Source: Hymenobacter edaphi
GTDB lineage: Bacteria; Bacteroidota; Bacteroidia; Cytophagales; Hymenobacteraceae
Direction of reading: 5' to 3'
DNA length: 64,000 nt
Assembly: GCF_003258365.1 (NCBI RefSeq)
Contig: NZ_QHKM01000004.1
Coordinates: 558,001-622,000, forward strand
The number at the start of each line of letters is the position of its first letter. Within the stretch, counting starts at the first letter, position 1. Below the pieces are notes generated by a model, which did not search any database, was not told the origin of the DNA, and saw only the letters and a program-made list of their open reading frames with translations. Shown here one piece after another: positions 1 through 8,053 of this stretch. The position numbers and the translations under genes are program-made.

Positions 1-772
1 CTTCCGCGGCGCGGCCCTCATCGAGCTGCTGCACACGGCCACGCTGGTGCACGACGACGTGGTGGACGAATCCAACTACCGCCGCGGTTTCTTCTCCATC
101 AACGCCCTCTGGAAGAATAAGATAGCCGTGCTGGTGGGCGACTACCTGCTCTCGCGCGGCCTGCAGCTGGCCCTGGAGCACGACGACTTCGACCTGCTCA
201 AAATCGTGAACCGGGCCGTGCGCGAGCTGAGCGAAGGGGAGCTGCTGCAGATCGAAAAAGCCCGCCGCCTCGACATCACCGAGGAAGTGTACTTCGACAT
301 CATCCGCCAGAAAACGGCCTCGCTCATTGCTTCCTGCACCGCCGTGGGCGCCTCCTCGGTGGGCGCCAGCAGGGAGGCGGTGGAGCGCGCCCGGCTGTTC
401 GGCGAGAAGGTGGGCATGGCCTTTCAGATCAAGGACGATTTGTTTGACTTCGGCACGGCCGAAATCGGCAAGCCCGTCGGCATCGACATCAAGGAGAAAA
501 AAATGACGCTGCCGCTGATTTACGCCCTGCAGCAGGCCTCCTGGCTGCAGAAGCGCCGCGTCATCTACAACGTGCAGAACAACGACGGCCGCGCCGACCG
601 CGTGCAGGCCGTTATCGAGTTCGTGAAGAAGTCGGGCGGGCTGGAATACGCCGTGGAGCGCATGAAGCAGTTCCGCGACGAGGCCCTGGCCATTCTGCAC
701 ACCTTCCCGGCCTCCCCGGCCCGGGTGTCCTTGGAGCAGCTCATCGAGTACACCATCGAGCGGGAGAAGTAA
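1..772 (+). CDS. Polyprenyl diphosphate synthase (5' truncated by window edge)
   Basis: Trans-isoprenyl diphosphate synthase that condenses isopentenyl diphosphate onto an allylic diphosphate to make long prenyl chains, probably the menaquinone side chain in this lineage. The frame is open from base 2, so the N-terminus lies outside the window and about 256 residues are visible. The first aspartate-rich motif reads DDVVD (bases 53-67) in the context LVHDDVVDE. The second, QIKDDLFDF (bases 425-451), follows the usual GxxFQxxDD pattern. Both Mg-diphosphate sites are therefore intact, and the visible part fits the C-terminal three quarters of a 320-330 residue enzyme. Chain length cannot be read from the sequence. 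A GTG at base 47 is inside the conserved motif and is not the real start. Confidence 0.93.
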   Translation, partial: FRGAALIELLHTATLVHDDVVDESNYRRGFFSINALWKNKIAVLVGDYLLSRGLQLALEHDDFDLLKIVNRAVRELSEGELLQIEKARRLDITEEVYFDIIRQKTASLIASCTAVGASSVGASREAVERARLFGEKVGMAFQIKDDLFDFGTAEIGKPVGIDIKEKKMTLPLIYALQQASWLQKRRVIYNVQNNDGRADRVQAVIEFVKKSGGLEYAVERMKQFRDEALAILHTFPASPARVSLEQLIEYTIEREK

Positions 773-822
773 GCAAGGCCAATGCAGCCGGCGGCCGGGT
801 GCGCGGAGCCACGGCGACGCCG

Positions 823-830
823 TAGCTTTG
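823..830 (+). promoter_or_regulatory. Bacteroidota -7 promoter box (TAGCTTTG)
   Basis: TAGCTTTG fits the Bacteroidota primary sigma factor -7 consensus TAnnTTTG. It lies 53 bases before the ATG at 884, which argues against the in-frame upstream ATG at 782. No clear TTG -33 element stands at the expected distance. Confidence 0.5.
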
Positions 831-883
831 TTGGTACGCCGAAACCAGTTCCACCGGCACCCCCGACGTTTTGCCGCCTGCCC

Positions 884-2329
884 ATGCCCAAACGCTTCCC
901 GCTACCGCTGCTGATCCTGCTGGTGCTGCTCGATCTGGGCTACACCTTCTGGCAGAACTATCAGCTGCCGCTGGAAGGCGACCTGCCGCAAATCGTGCTG
1001 CCCGCGCCCGACTGCCGCCAGGTGCTCACGGACCCGTTCGGCTGGGCGGCCCTCACCCGCCACGAGGTGTACGTGGCCCCGAACCGCTTTTTCGCCCACG
1101 CGGCCATGGTGGGCTACTTTAAGTCGGTGCCCTTCGCGTGGCAGCGGCTGGGCCTGAGCCCAGTCAGCAGCATCTACGCGGCCTGCGCCCTGTTCAATAC
1201 CCTGGTGCAGGCGCTGATTATGTACGTGCTGGGCCGCTACGCCAGCGGCACCTGGCGCCTCCGTTCCCGGCGCCTGTGGGCGACAATGGCGCTGCTGGTG
1301 CCGCTGTTTCAGGTCGGGGGCTACCACAACCAGATGGGCATTGCCGACAACTCCGTTACCTACACCTTCTTCTACGGCTTCCCGCTGCTGCTCTTGCTGC
1401 TCTACTTCCTGCCGTTTTACCAGGCTGAGGTCGAGCAGCGGCCCTTCCGCGTGGGGCCGCTGACCTGGCTCGGTCTGCTCGGGCTGATGGTGGTGCTGAG
1501 CTTCAACGGGGCCATTGTGCCGGGCGTGGTGGCGGTGCTGGGCGCGGGCATCGTGCTGCGCTGGCTGGGCCGGCAGGGGCCGCTGCTGCGCCAGCGGCAG
1601 TGGGCCGAGGTGTGGCGGCGCATTCCCTGGCAGCCCTTCGGCCTGCTTGTCATCTTCGGCCTGCTGTGCCTGTATTCGCTCTACATCGGCACCTTCGAGG
1701 CCGAGCGGCTCACGCACACCTTGCCGCTATGGGAACGGTACCAGCGCCTGCCGCTGGGCCTGAACGACCAGTTCCGCCGCCCCGGCCTGCCCATCTTCCT
1801 CGGCGCGGTGCTGCTGAATCTGGTGCTGATTCGCTGGGCCACGCCCGCCACCGACACCGGCCGGCGCCTGCTGCGCGCGGGCCGCTGGCTGGGCCTGTTC
1901 GCGCTGGTGTTCATGCTGCTGCTGCCCCTGGGCGGCTACCGCAACTACCGCCCGCTCATCCTGCGCCGCGACTCGGTGCTGCCCATTCTGCTGGCCTTGC
2001 TGGCCCTCTACACGCTCACGAGCTGCTACCTGCTGCGCTACCTGCCCGCCGCCCGCCGCCGCGTCTACCTGGCCTGGGTGCTGGTGCTGTCGGCGTTCTA
2101 CCTGGTTTCCGACCACCCCGGGCTGCCGCGCACCAACGCCTGCGAGCGGCTGGCCTTCCAGACCCTGGCCGACAGCCCCGGCCCGGTGGTGCGCCTGCCG
2201 GGCACCTGCACCGTCATGGCCTGGGAGCCGGTGGCCTACCCCGAAGCCTCCGAAACGGCGGCCCGGCTGCTCGACTACTGGGGCGTAACCTGGGGCAAGC
2301 GGCTGTACTACCAGGAGCCGAAGCAGTAA
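884..2329 (+). CDS. Multi-pass membrane protein of unknown function
   Basis: A 481-residue protein with about ten to twelve hydrophobic segments, beginning MPKRFPLPLLILLVLLDLGY. Long Leu/Val-rich helices alternate with short Arg-rich loops, as in Bacteroidota membrane proteins of the glycosyltransferase or O-antigen polymerase type, but I see no diagnostic catalytic motif and do not assign a function. The frame stays open upstream to an ATG at 782, but that extension (34 residues, Pro/Arg-rich) would span the promoter-like box at 823-830, so 884 is preferred. The gene is transcribed away from the prenyl synthase with its own predicted promoter and ends at a strong bidirectional hairpin shared with the convergent gene. 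Confidence 0.7.
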   Translation: MPKRFPLPLLILLVLLDLGYTFWQNYQLPLEGDLPQIVLPAPDCRQVLTDPFGWAALTRHEVYVAPNRFFAHAAMVGYFKSVPFAWQRLGLSPVSSIYAACALFNTLVQALIMYVLGRYASGTWRLRSRRLWATMALLVPLFQVGGYHNQMGIADNSVTYTFFYGFPLLLLLLYFLPFYQAEVEQRPFRVGPLTWLGLLGLMVVLSFNGAIVPGVVAVLGAGIVLRWLGRQGPLLRQRQWAEVWRRIPWQPFGLLVIFGLLCLYSLYIGTFEAERLTHTLPLWERYQRLPLGLNDQFRRPGLPIFLGAVLLNLVLIRWATPATDTGRRLLRAGRWLGLFALVFMLLLPLGGYRNYRPLILRRDSVLPILLALLALYTLTSCYLLRYLPAARRRVYLAWVLVLSAFYLVSDHPGLPRTNACERLAFQTLADSPGPVVRLPGTCTVMAWEPVAYPEASETAARLLDYWGVTWGKRLYYQEPKQ

Positions 2330-2349
2330 CGCCACCTGCCGAAAAAGCA

Positions 2350-2382
2350 GCGGGGCCGCAGCTACCTGAGCTGCGGCCCCGC
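2350..2382. terminator. Bidirectional intrinsic terminator
   Basis: Perfect 14-bp stem (2350-2363 with 2369-2382) and a 5-base loop between convergent genes. On the minus strand it is followed by a T-rich run (ctttttc), giving a good intrinsic terminator for the zinc-ribbon gene. It probably also ends the plus-strand membrane-protein gene. Confidence 0.8.
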
Positions 2383-2410
2383 CGGGACGTTGTATTTGAA
2401 AATCGGGAGG

Positions 2411-2725
2411 TTACTTTTCCTCGGCCGGCGGAACCTGGTAGCTTACGCTGCCCTGCGCCACTTCCGACACGTCGAAGGTCACTCCTTCGAAGGTGCTCTT
2501 GATGGTAATCTGGTGGGTCATGTCGCAGCCGGGGCATTTGATTTCTTCCTTCTCGAACTGCCCGTCATCCTCCGTGGAGTTGGCCAGGTGGTCGGGGGCC
2601 GGAATGCCAATCAGGTCGGTGAAGACTTCGGTGTGGCACTTGTTGCACTCGAATTTCAGGCCGACCGTGTGGCCTTGCAGGTCGCTGAGCGGGGCGGGTT
2701 CGTTGGCTTTTTGCTGAATCCACAT
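2411..2725 (-). CDS. Small zinc-ribbon-like protein
   Basis: A 104-residue cytoplasmic protein with two cysteine pairs, FECNKCHTE near residue 25 and IKCPGCDMTHQ near residue 65, spaced like a four-cysteine zinc ribbon. The rest is acidic, with no signal peptide or membrane segment. Zinc-ribbon proteins of this size are often nucleic-acid-binding or assembly factors, but nothing here indicates the partner. It is a single gene with its own terminator (2350-2382). Product and function are unrecognised; the reality of the gene is supported by the ordered Cys motifs and the ATG start at 2725. Confidence 0.7.
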   Translation of the reverse strand: MWIQQKANEPAPLSDLQGHTVGLKFECNKCHTEVFTDLIGIPAPDHLANSTEDDGQFEKEEIKCPGCDMTHQITIKSTFEGVTFDVSEVAQGSVSYQVPPAEEK

Positions 2726-2839
2726 AGGGACGAAGGGTTTGGTTTGGAATGGGAAGGCGCCCGGGCCAACGCGTGGGTTCGGCCCGTACCAGTGAGTACG
2801 AGCCCTGCGCCAAAAAGTGCCGGCTGACCCGTAAATCCG

Positions 2840-4123
2840 CTAGTGCTTGAGCAGGCGCCCGGTACGCGTGCCCTGCGCCGAGCTCAGGCGCAGGTGGTAG
2901 AGGCCGGCGGGCCAGCTGCGCACGTCGAGGCGCACCGGCGCGGCCGCCACCGGGGCCGCGTACACCAGCCGCCCGGCGTTGTCGTACACGGCCAGGCGGG
3001 CTCCGGGCGGGGCGGCGGCTACTTCCACCGTTTCGGTGGCCGGGTTGGGGCTCAGCGCCAGCGCGGGGGCGTCGGCCGGGCGGCGCGAGCTGCTGACCAC
3101 CGCCTGGTACACCGCCAGGCCGCGGTCGGTGGTGCCCACCCACACCCGCTGGCCGCTGCCCACGCGCTGCGCGCTTACCGAGCTGACGTTGTGGCTGGGC
3201 AGGCCCGTGCTGCTGGGTACGTGCTGCTCCACAAACGTGCCGCGGCGGCCGTCGTACGCCAGCAGGCCGTAGGGCGTGGGGCTCGCGCCCATTTGTTCGG
3301 CCACCACCCAGGCCCGGTCCGGGTCCGTGGGGTCGGCCGCCACGCCGTCCAGGGTCACGCAGCCGCTGCTGGTCACCGCGCCCCGCGTCCCGGTGCCGGC
3401 GTCGATGGTCGTCAGGCCGCTGGCGTTGCAGGTGCCCACAAACACGGTGCCGGCGGTACTCACCGCCAGGCCGTGCACGCAGTTGCGGCCGGCCATATTG
3501 AAGTAGCGCCAGCTGCTGGCCGTGAGGTTCAGCGCGTACACGCCGCCCTGGGCGCTGTTGCAGTTGGTGCCTATCCAGAGCGTGTTCAGGCCTTCGTCGA
3601 GAGCCAGTGCCGTTATAGCTTCCTCCTGCAGGCCCGAGTTCGAGCGGTTGTACTTGCGCCAGGTGCTGCCGTCGTAGCGGCCCAGGCCGCGGCTGCCCGC
3701 CAGCCACACGGTGCCGTCGGGCCCGATGACCACGTCGGTGATGCTGCGGTCGGTGGGCCCGAACAACCCCACGGGCAGGTCGGCGGCGTTGGTGAAGTTG
3801 GTCCAGGCCGCGCCGTCGAAGCGGCTCAGGCCCCGGTCGTGGCCCACCCACACCACGCCGCCCCGGGCCGCCACGCACTTAATCGTGCCGTAGTCCAGGC
3901 CGTGGGCCTGCGTGTAGGTGGTCCAGGTGGTGCCGTCGAAGCGCTGCACCGCCGCCTGCGTGGCCACCCACAGGTGCCCGTTCTCGTCGGTGGTTACTTC
4001 GCGCACCACGTTGCTATGCAGGCCGGAGTTGGCGGTGGTGTACGTCTGCCACTGGGCCCGGGCGGGCAGGGCCAGGCCGCTCAGCAGCAGCGTAGCGGTC
4101 AGCAGGCAAAAAGATGGTTTCAT
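2840..4123 (-). CDS. Secreted beta-propeller protein with T9SS sorting domain
   Basis: A 427-residue protein starting with a clean signal peptide (MKPSFCLLTATLLLSGLALP, then ARAQ). The body has repeats of the two-component-regulator propeller type, for example GHLWVATQAAVQRFDGTTW, VVWVGHDRGLSRFDGAAW and TVWLAGSRGLGRYDGSTW: W(V/L)(G/A)...RFDG..W blades. The last 70 residues (LSPNPATETVEV...VYDNAGRLVY...LRLSSAQGTRTGRLLKH) are a T9SS C-terminal sorting domain, so the protein should be exported and attached to, or released from, the cell surface. No kinase or output domain follows the propeller. An in-frame upstream ATG (4186) would place 21 non-signal residues ahead of the signal peptide and is rejected. 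Confidence 0.85.
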   Translation of the reverse strand: MKPSFCLLTATLLLSGLALPARAQWQTYTTANSGLHSNVVREVTTDENGHLWVATQAAVQRFDGTTWTTYTQAHGLDYGTIKCVAARGGVVWVGHDRGLSRFDGAAWTNFTNAADLPVGLFGPTDRSITDVVIGPDGTVWLAGSRGLGRYDGSTWRKYNRSNSGLQEEAITALALDEGLNTLWIGTNCNSAQGGVYALNLTASSWRYFNMAGRNCVHGLAVSTAGTVFVGTCNASGLTTIDAGTGTRGAVTSSGCVTLDGVAADPTDPDRAWVVAEQMGASPTPYGLLAYDGRRGTFVEQHVPSSTGLPSHNVSSVSAQRVGSGQRVWVGTTDRGLAVYQAVVSSSRRPADAPALALSPNPATETVEVAAAPPGARLAVYDNAGRLVYAAPVAAAPVRLDVRSWPAGLYHLRLSSAQGTRTGRLLKH

Positions 4124-4287
4124 AGCGTTGGAAGTAGGAGGGGCGAAAGAGCTGCAAAGAAGCGGCCGCAGGCCGCTGTCAGACAATCACATGTAGATGT
4201 GGGGCGTGGCCGGCCACCTTTCGCGGCCAACCGGTATCTGCCTGAGGCCCCGGCCCGAGCGGCGCCGGGGCCAAACCAGGTTTGTGC

Positions 4288-4294
4288 GTACTTT
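4288..4294 (+). promoter_or_regulatory. -7-like promoter box before the P450 gene
   Basis: TACTTTG, one base shorter than TAnnTTTG, lies 31 bases before the chosen ATG at 4326. The same heptamer recurs before the acetyltransferase at 11748. Confidence 0.35.
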
Positions 4295-4325
4295 GAGCCG
4301 CTTATTCTGCTCCAGCATTCCGCTT

Positions 4326-5717
4326 ATGGCTCCTGCTGCCGTTTCCGCCGCTGCCGGCCTGCCCCGGGTGCCGCGGCTGCGCTCCTTCCGCAACTCCTGG
4401 GCCCTGGCCGCCGACCCCATTCCGGTCATCACCGGCTACCTCGATACCTACGGCGACACCGTGGGGCTGCACCTGGGCGGCGTGCGGCCCACCCTGCTCA
4501 CCCGCGACCCGGGCCTGATTCAGCACATTCTGCAGAAAAATCACCGCAACTACCCCAAATCCGACATTTCGCAGGGGCTGGCGCGCTACCTCGGCCACGG
4601 CCTGCTCACGGCCGAGGGCAACTACTGGCTGCAGCAGCGCCGCCTCATCCAGCCCGGCTTTCACCGCCAGCGCCTTGCCACTCTCACCGAGCTCATGCTC
4701 GACGTCATCGACGAGTGCCTGGCGCCGGTGGTGGCCGCGGCCCGGCAGCAGGGCGGCCGCGTGGAGGTGCCGGTGCACGAGCTGATGACCGCCACCGCTT
4801 TCCGCATCATCGCTCGCTCAGTGTTCAGCTCGGCCATGAGCGAAGACGAGCTGCAGCGCCTCTCGCGCCTGCTCACCGAGCTGCAGGCCTTCTATGTGCG
4901 CACCCTGCGCCAGCCCTACCTGCGCCCCTGGCTGGGCCTGCGCGGGCAGTACGGCCACCACGACCGGCTGGCCGCCGAGCTGCGCCAGCTGATCGGCGGC
5001 TACATCCGGCGGCGCAAGCAGCAGCCCGGCCCCGCCCCCGACGACCTGCTGCAGATGCTGCTGGACGTGCGCTACGAGGACTCCGGCCTGCCCATGACCG
5101 ATGAGCAGGTGCTCGACGAGGCCATCATCCTGCTGGTGGCCGGCCACGAAACCTCCGCCAACGGCCTCTCTTGGCTGTGGTACCTGCTGGCCCGCCACCC
5201 CGCGGAAGCCGCCCGCCTGCACGCCGAACTGGCGGCGGTGCTGGGCCCGCGCCGCCCCACCTTCGCCGACCTGCCCCGGCTGCCCTACGCCCTGCAGGCG
5301 GTGCAGGAAACCCTGCGCCTCTACCCGCCGGTGTGGATGGTGGACCGCCGCGCCGCCCGCGACGACGAGTACCAGGGCCTGCGCCTGCCCCAGGGTACGC
5401 TGATTTCGGCCTACCTTTACGGCGTGCACCACCACTCCGCGCTCTGGGACGAGCCCGAAGTTTTCCGGCCGGCGCGCTTCGGCCCCGAGGCCCCGAGCCC
5501 GCCGCCCTACGCCTACCTGCCCTTCGGCGGCGGGCCGCGCCTCTGCATCGGGCAGCAGTTTGCCCTCACCGAGATGCAGCTGGTGCTGCTGCAGGTGCTG
5601 CGCCGCTTCGAGGTGGAGTGGGTGGCGCAGCCGCCCGTGCTCATGCGCCCGCTCATCAGCCTGCGCCCCCGCCACGACATCCGGCTGGGGTTTCGGCTGC
5701 ACGAAAAGCCGGCGTAG
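4326..5717 (+). CDS. Cytochrome P450 monooxygenase
   Basis: A 463-residue soluble P450. Diagnostic elements are in order and at usual spacing: I-helix AGHETS (residues 272-277, oxygen activation), K-helix ETLR (E328-R331) and the heme loop FGGGPRLCIGQQFA with the thiolate ligand Cys407. There is no membrane anchor and no fused reductase, so ferredoxin and ferredoxin reductase partners must be encoded elsewhere. The N-terminal half (YLGHGLLTAEGNYWLQQRRL) resembles bacterial P450s related to the CYP102/CYP4-like fatty-acid group, but the substrate cannot be called. Translation could start further upstream in frame (4197), but the ATG at 4326 follows a promoter-like box and gives the normal P450 length. 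Neighbours give no pathway clue. Confidence 0.93.
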   Translation: MAPAAVSAAAGLPRVPRLRSFRNSWALAADPIPVITGYLDTYGDTVGLHLGGVRPTLLTRDPGLIQHILQKNHRNYPKSDISQGLARYLGHGLLTAEGNYWLQQRRLIQPGFHRQRLATLTELMLDVIDECLAPVVAAARQQGGRVEVPVHELMTATAFRIIARSVFSSAMSEDELQRLSRLLTELQAFYVRTLRQPYLRPWLGLRGQYGHHDRLAAELRQLIGGYIRRRKQQPGPAPDDLLQMLLDVRYEDSGLPMTDEQVLDEAIILLVAGHETSANGLSWLWYLLARHPAEAARLHAELAAVLGPRRPTFADLPRLPYALQAVQETLRLYPPVWMVDRRAARDDEYQGLRLPQGTLISAYLYGVHHHSALWDEPEVFRPARFGPEAPSPPPYAYLPFGGGPRLCIGQQFALTEMQLVLLQVLRRFEVEWVAQPPVLMRPLISLRPRHDIRLGFRLHEKPA

Positions 5718-5804
5718 CTTGTTAAACGACGAAGGTTGGGAGAAATCAGTATGATATCCGACCTTTGAAGGCTAAAACGTCGGTATGACAGGGTGTTGCC
5801 GCAC

Positions 5805-5812
5805 CATATTTG
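5805..5812 (+). promoter_or_regulatory. -7-like box abutting the kinase start codon
   Basis: CATATTTG differs from TAnnTTTG at one position and ends 6 bases before the ATG at 5819. If functional, the transcript would have almost no 5' leader. The sequence is the only support. Confidence 0.3.
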
Positions 5813-5818
5813 TTCTTT

Positions 5819-7741
5819 ATGACCACTCTTCTTGCTGCTGATAAGGCCCTGCCGGTCACGTTGGAGGACGCCCACGCCGAAATTCAGGCGCTCCGCACGG
5901 CGCTGGCTGAGCAAACGGCCCTGGCCCGCATTCCGGCGCAGAACCCCAACCCGGTGTACCGCCTCGGGCCCAACCAGCAGCGGCTGTTCGCCAACGCCGC
6001 CGCCGAGCGGCTGGCGGCCTCGCTGACCCCGCAGGAGCTGGCCGAGGGGCGGGCGCAGGCGTTCAGCTGGGCCATGCAGGCGCTGGCCAGCGGCGAGCAG
6101 ATGCAGCGGGAGCTGCACGTGGGCGGGCGCTACTTCGCGGCCCGGCTCGTGCCGTTTTCGCAGGAGCAATACGTGAACCTGTACCTGACCGAGCAGACGG
6201 CCCTGGTGGCGGCGCAGCGCGAGCAGGCCGCGCAGCAGAGCATCATCCAGCAGGTCCTCGACGCGGTGCCGGTGCTGGTGTATGTGCGCGACGCGGCCGG
6301 CCGGTACGTATTTCAAAACGCTATTACCCGCGAAATGGGCGCGCAGCTGGCCGGCAGCCAGCCCACGCCCGAGCTGGCCGCCGAGCAGGCCCGGCAGCTG
6401 GCCAGCTACGACGCGGCCGACGCCCAGGTGCTGGCCTCCGGCCGCCAGCTGGTGGTGGAAGACGAGCTGACCCTGCCCAACGGCGACAAGCGCTGCCTGC
6501 ACACCATCAAGCAGCCGCTGCGCTGGGCCGACGGCGCGGTGCACGTGCTCGGCGTGAGTGCCGACGTGACCGAGCTGAAGCGCGCCACCGAGGCCGCCAC
6601 GGCCGCCGCCAAGGCCCGCGAGAACTTCCTGGCCAACATGAGCCACGAAATCCGCACGCCGCTCAACGGGGTGCTGGGCATGGCCAACCAGCTGGCCAAA
6701 ACCCCGCTCGACCCGCGCCAGCAGGAGCTGCTGGGCATCATTCGCAGCTCGGGCCAGCACCTGCTGGGCGTCATCAACGACGTGCTCGACATGGCCAAGA
6801 TCAGCTCCGGCAAGCTGGAACTGGCCCAGCAGCCCTTCGACGTGTGCGAGGTGCTCTACCAGGCCGCGCAGCCGCTGTTCGTGCAGGCCGAGGAGAAGGG
6901 CATTCACGTGGAGGCCATTCGCCTGCACGAGTCCTGCCCGAACCCCCAGGTGCTCGGCGACGCGCACCGGCTCAGCCAGATCATCCTAAACCTGTTCAGT
7001 AACGCCATCAAGTTTACGCCCGCGGGGGGCACCATCACCGCCGGCGGCTACCAGCTGGCCGAAACCGACGACTCGCTCACCATCGAGTTTCGCTTCAGCG
7101 ACACCGGCGTGGGCATTGCGCCCGACAAGCTGGACCGCATCTTCGAAAACTTCACCCAGGCCTACGCCGATACCTCGCGCCACTTCGGCGGCACCGGCCT
7201 GGGCCTGACCATCTCGCGCGCCCTGGTGGAGCAGATGGGGGGCACGCTCCTGGTAAACAGCGAGCTGGGCAAGGGCAGCACCTTCACCGTGCGCCTGACG
7301 CTGCCCCGCGCCAAGGCTGCGCCCGCCGCCCTGGCCCCCGCCGCCCCGGCGTACGACACCGGCGCGCTGCGCGGCCGCCGCCTGCTGCTGGTCGAGGACA
7401 ACGACATCAACCGCCTGGTGGTGCGCATGCTGCTGGAGGAGTGGGGCGCCGAGCTGGACGAGGCCGAGGACGGCCCCGAGGGCCTGGCCCTGGCCACCGC
7501 CCACGCCTACGACGCGGTGATGATGGACATTCAGATGCCCGGTATGAGCGGCCTGGAGGCCACGGCCGCCATTCGTGCCCTGCCCGACGCCCGGCGCGCC
7601 CAGGTGCCCATTCTGGCCCTGACGGCCAACGCCTTCCAGAGCGACACCGAGCAGTACCTGGCCGCCGGCATGAACGACTGCATTGCCAAGCCCTTCGAGG
7701 AAGCCGAGCTCTACGGCAAGCTGGCCGCGCTGGTAGGGTAA
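5819..7741 (+). CDS. Soluble hybrid sensor histidine kinase (PAS-HisKA-HATPase-REC)
   Basis: A 640-residue cytosolic hybrid kinase without membrane segments. A coiled coil-like start and a PAS-like region (about 35-130) precede a second PAS domain (about 140-255). The HisKA box is NMSHEIRTPLNG, with phospho-acceptor His276. The HATPase domain has a clear N box (LNLFSNAIKFTP) and G boxes (DTGVGI, GGTGLGLTI). A C-terminal receiver domain (LLLVEDNDINR to the end) carries phospho-acceptor Asp570 in MMDIQMPG. It should autophosphorylate on His276 and pass the phosphate to its own receiver, feeding an unlinked Hpt protein or output regulator. No regulator gene lies alongside, so it is an orphan. 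The start is the ATG at 5819; a TTG three codons upstream lies inside the promoter-like box. Confidence 0.92.
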   Translation: MTTLLAADKALPVTLEDAHAEIQALRTALAEQTALARIPAQNPNPVYRLGPNQQRLFANAAAERLAASLTPQELAEGRAQAFSWAMQALASGEQMQRELHVGGRYFAARLVPFSQEQYVNLYLTEQTALVAAQREQAAQQSIIQQVLDAVPVLVYVRDAAGRYVFQNAITREMGAQLAGSQPTPELAAEQARQLASYDAADAQVLASGRQLVVEDELTLPNGDKRCLHTIKQPLRWADGAVHVLGVSADVTELKRATEAATAAAKARENFLANMSHEIRTPLNGVLGMANQLAKTPLDPRQQELLGIIRSSGQHLLGVINDVLDMAKISSGKLELAQQPFDVCEVLYQAAQPLFVQAEEKGIHVEAIRLHESCPNPQVLGDAHRLSQIILNLFSNAIKFTPAGGTITAGGYQLAETDDSLTIEFRFSDTGVGIAPDKLDRIFENFTQAYADTSRHFGGTGLGLTISRALVEQMGGTLLVNSELGKGSTFTVRLTLPRAKAAPAALAPAAPAYDTGALRGRRLLLVEDNDINRLVVRMLLEEWGAELDEAEDGPEGLALATAHAYDAVMMDIQMPGMSGLEATAAIRALPDARRAQVPILALTANAFQSDTEQYLAAGMNDCIAKPFEEAELYGKLAALVG

Positions 7742-8053
7742 GGCCCGGGCGATTTAGAACGTCATGCCGAGCGCAGCGAAGCAGCTCGCGTACTGACGTT
7801 GCGCAATCAAGCCTGAACGTCAGCCGTGAAGCATCGTGTGGAGCTTGCTCTGGCCGAAATATGGCCGAAATATGGCCGAAATAGCCCGTCAGGTCGAGCG
7901 AAGTCGAGACATCTCGCCGGATATATAGTAGGGTCATGCTTCGCGGGGCTCAGCATGGCTTTGCTATCCGGCGTCAGCACGCGAACTGCTTCGCTGCGCT
8001 CGGCCTGACGGGCTATTGTGCGCTGACTTCACCCGGCTGCCGTAGTCACCTAC
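7742..8053. repeat. Intergenic REP/MITE-like repeat block
   Basis: No gene is supported here. 7760-7789 and 7981-8010 form 30-base terminal inverted repeats with 28 matches (core ccgagcgcagcgaagcag). Inside lie a further related unit at 7884-7920 (cgtcaggtcgagcgaagtcg then agacatctcgccgg), a small inverted unit at 7935-7957 (catgct and agcatg arms) and an 11-bp triplicated repeat. Related units occur at 10394-10468, 16583-16616 and 26564-26635. The block separates the kinase gene from the convergent minus-strand operon. Confidence 0.7.
7851..7883. repeat. Three perfect tandem copies of an 11-bp unit
   Basis: The unit tggccgaaata repeats exactly three times (7851-7861, 7862-7872, 7873-7883) inside the intergenic repeat block. 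Such a short array is prone to slippage. No function is implied. Confidence 0.85.

Noticed and set aside
782-883. Upstream start for the membrane protein at 884
   Set aside because: The extension is Pro/Arg-rich and spans the -7 box at 823-830; 884 begins a normal hydrophobic N-terminus.
1600-2502. 300-codon plus-strand frame overlapping the membrane-protein gene
   Set aside because: Pro/Ala/Arg-rich shadow frame of the 884-2329 gene that would cross its terminator.
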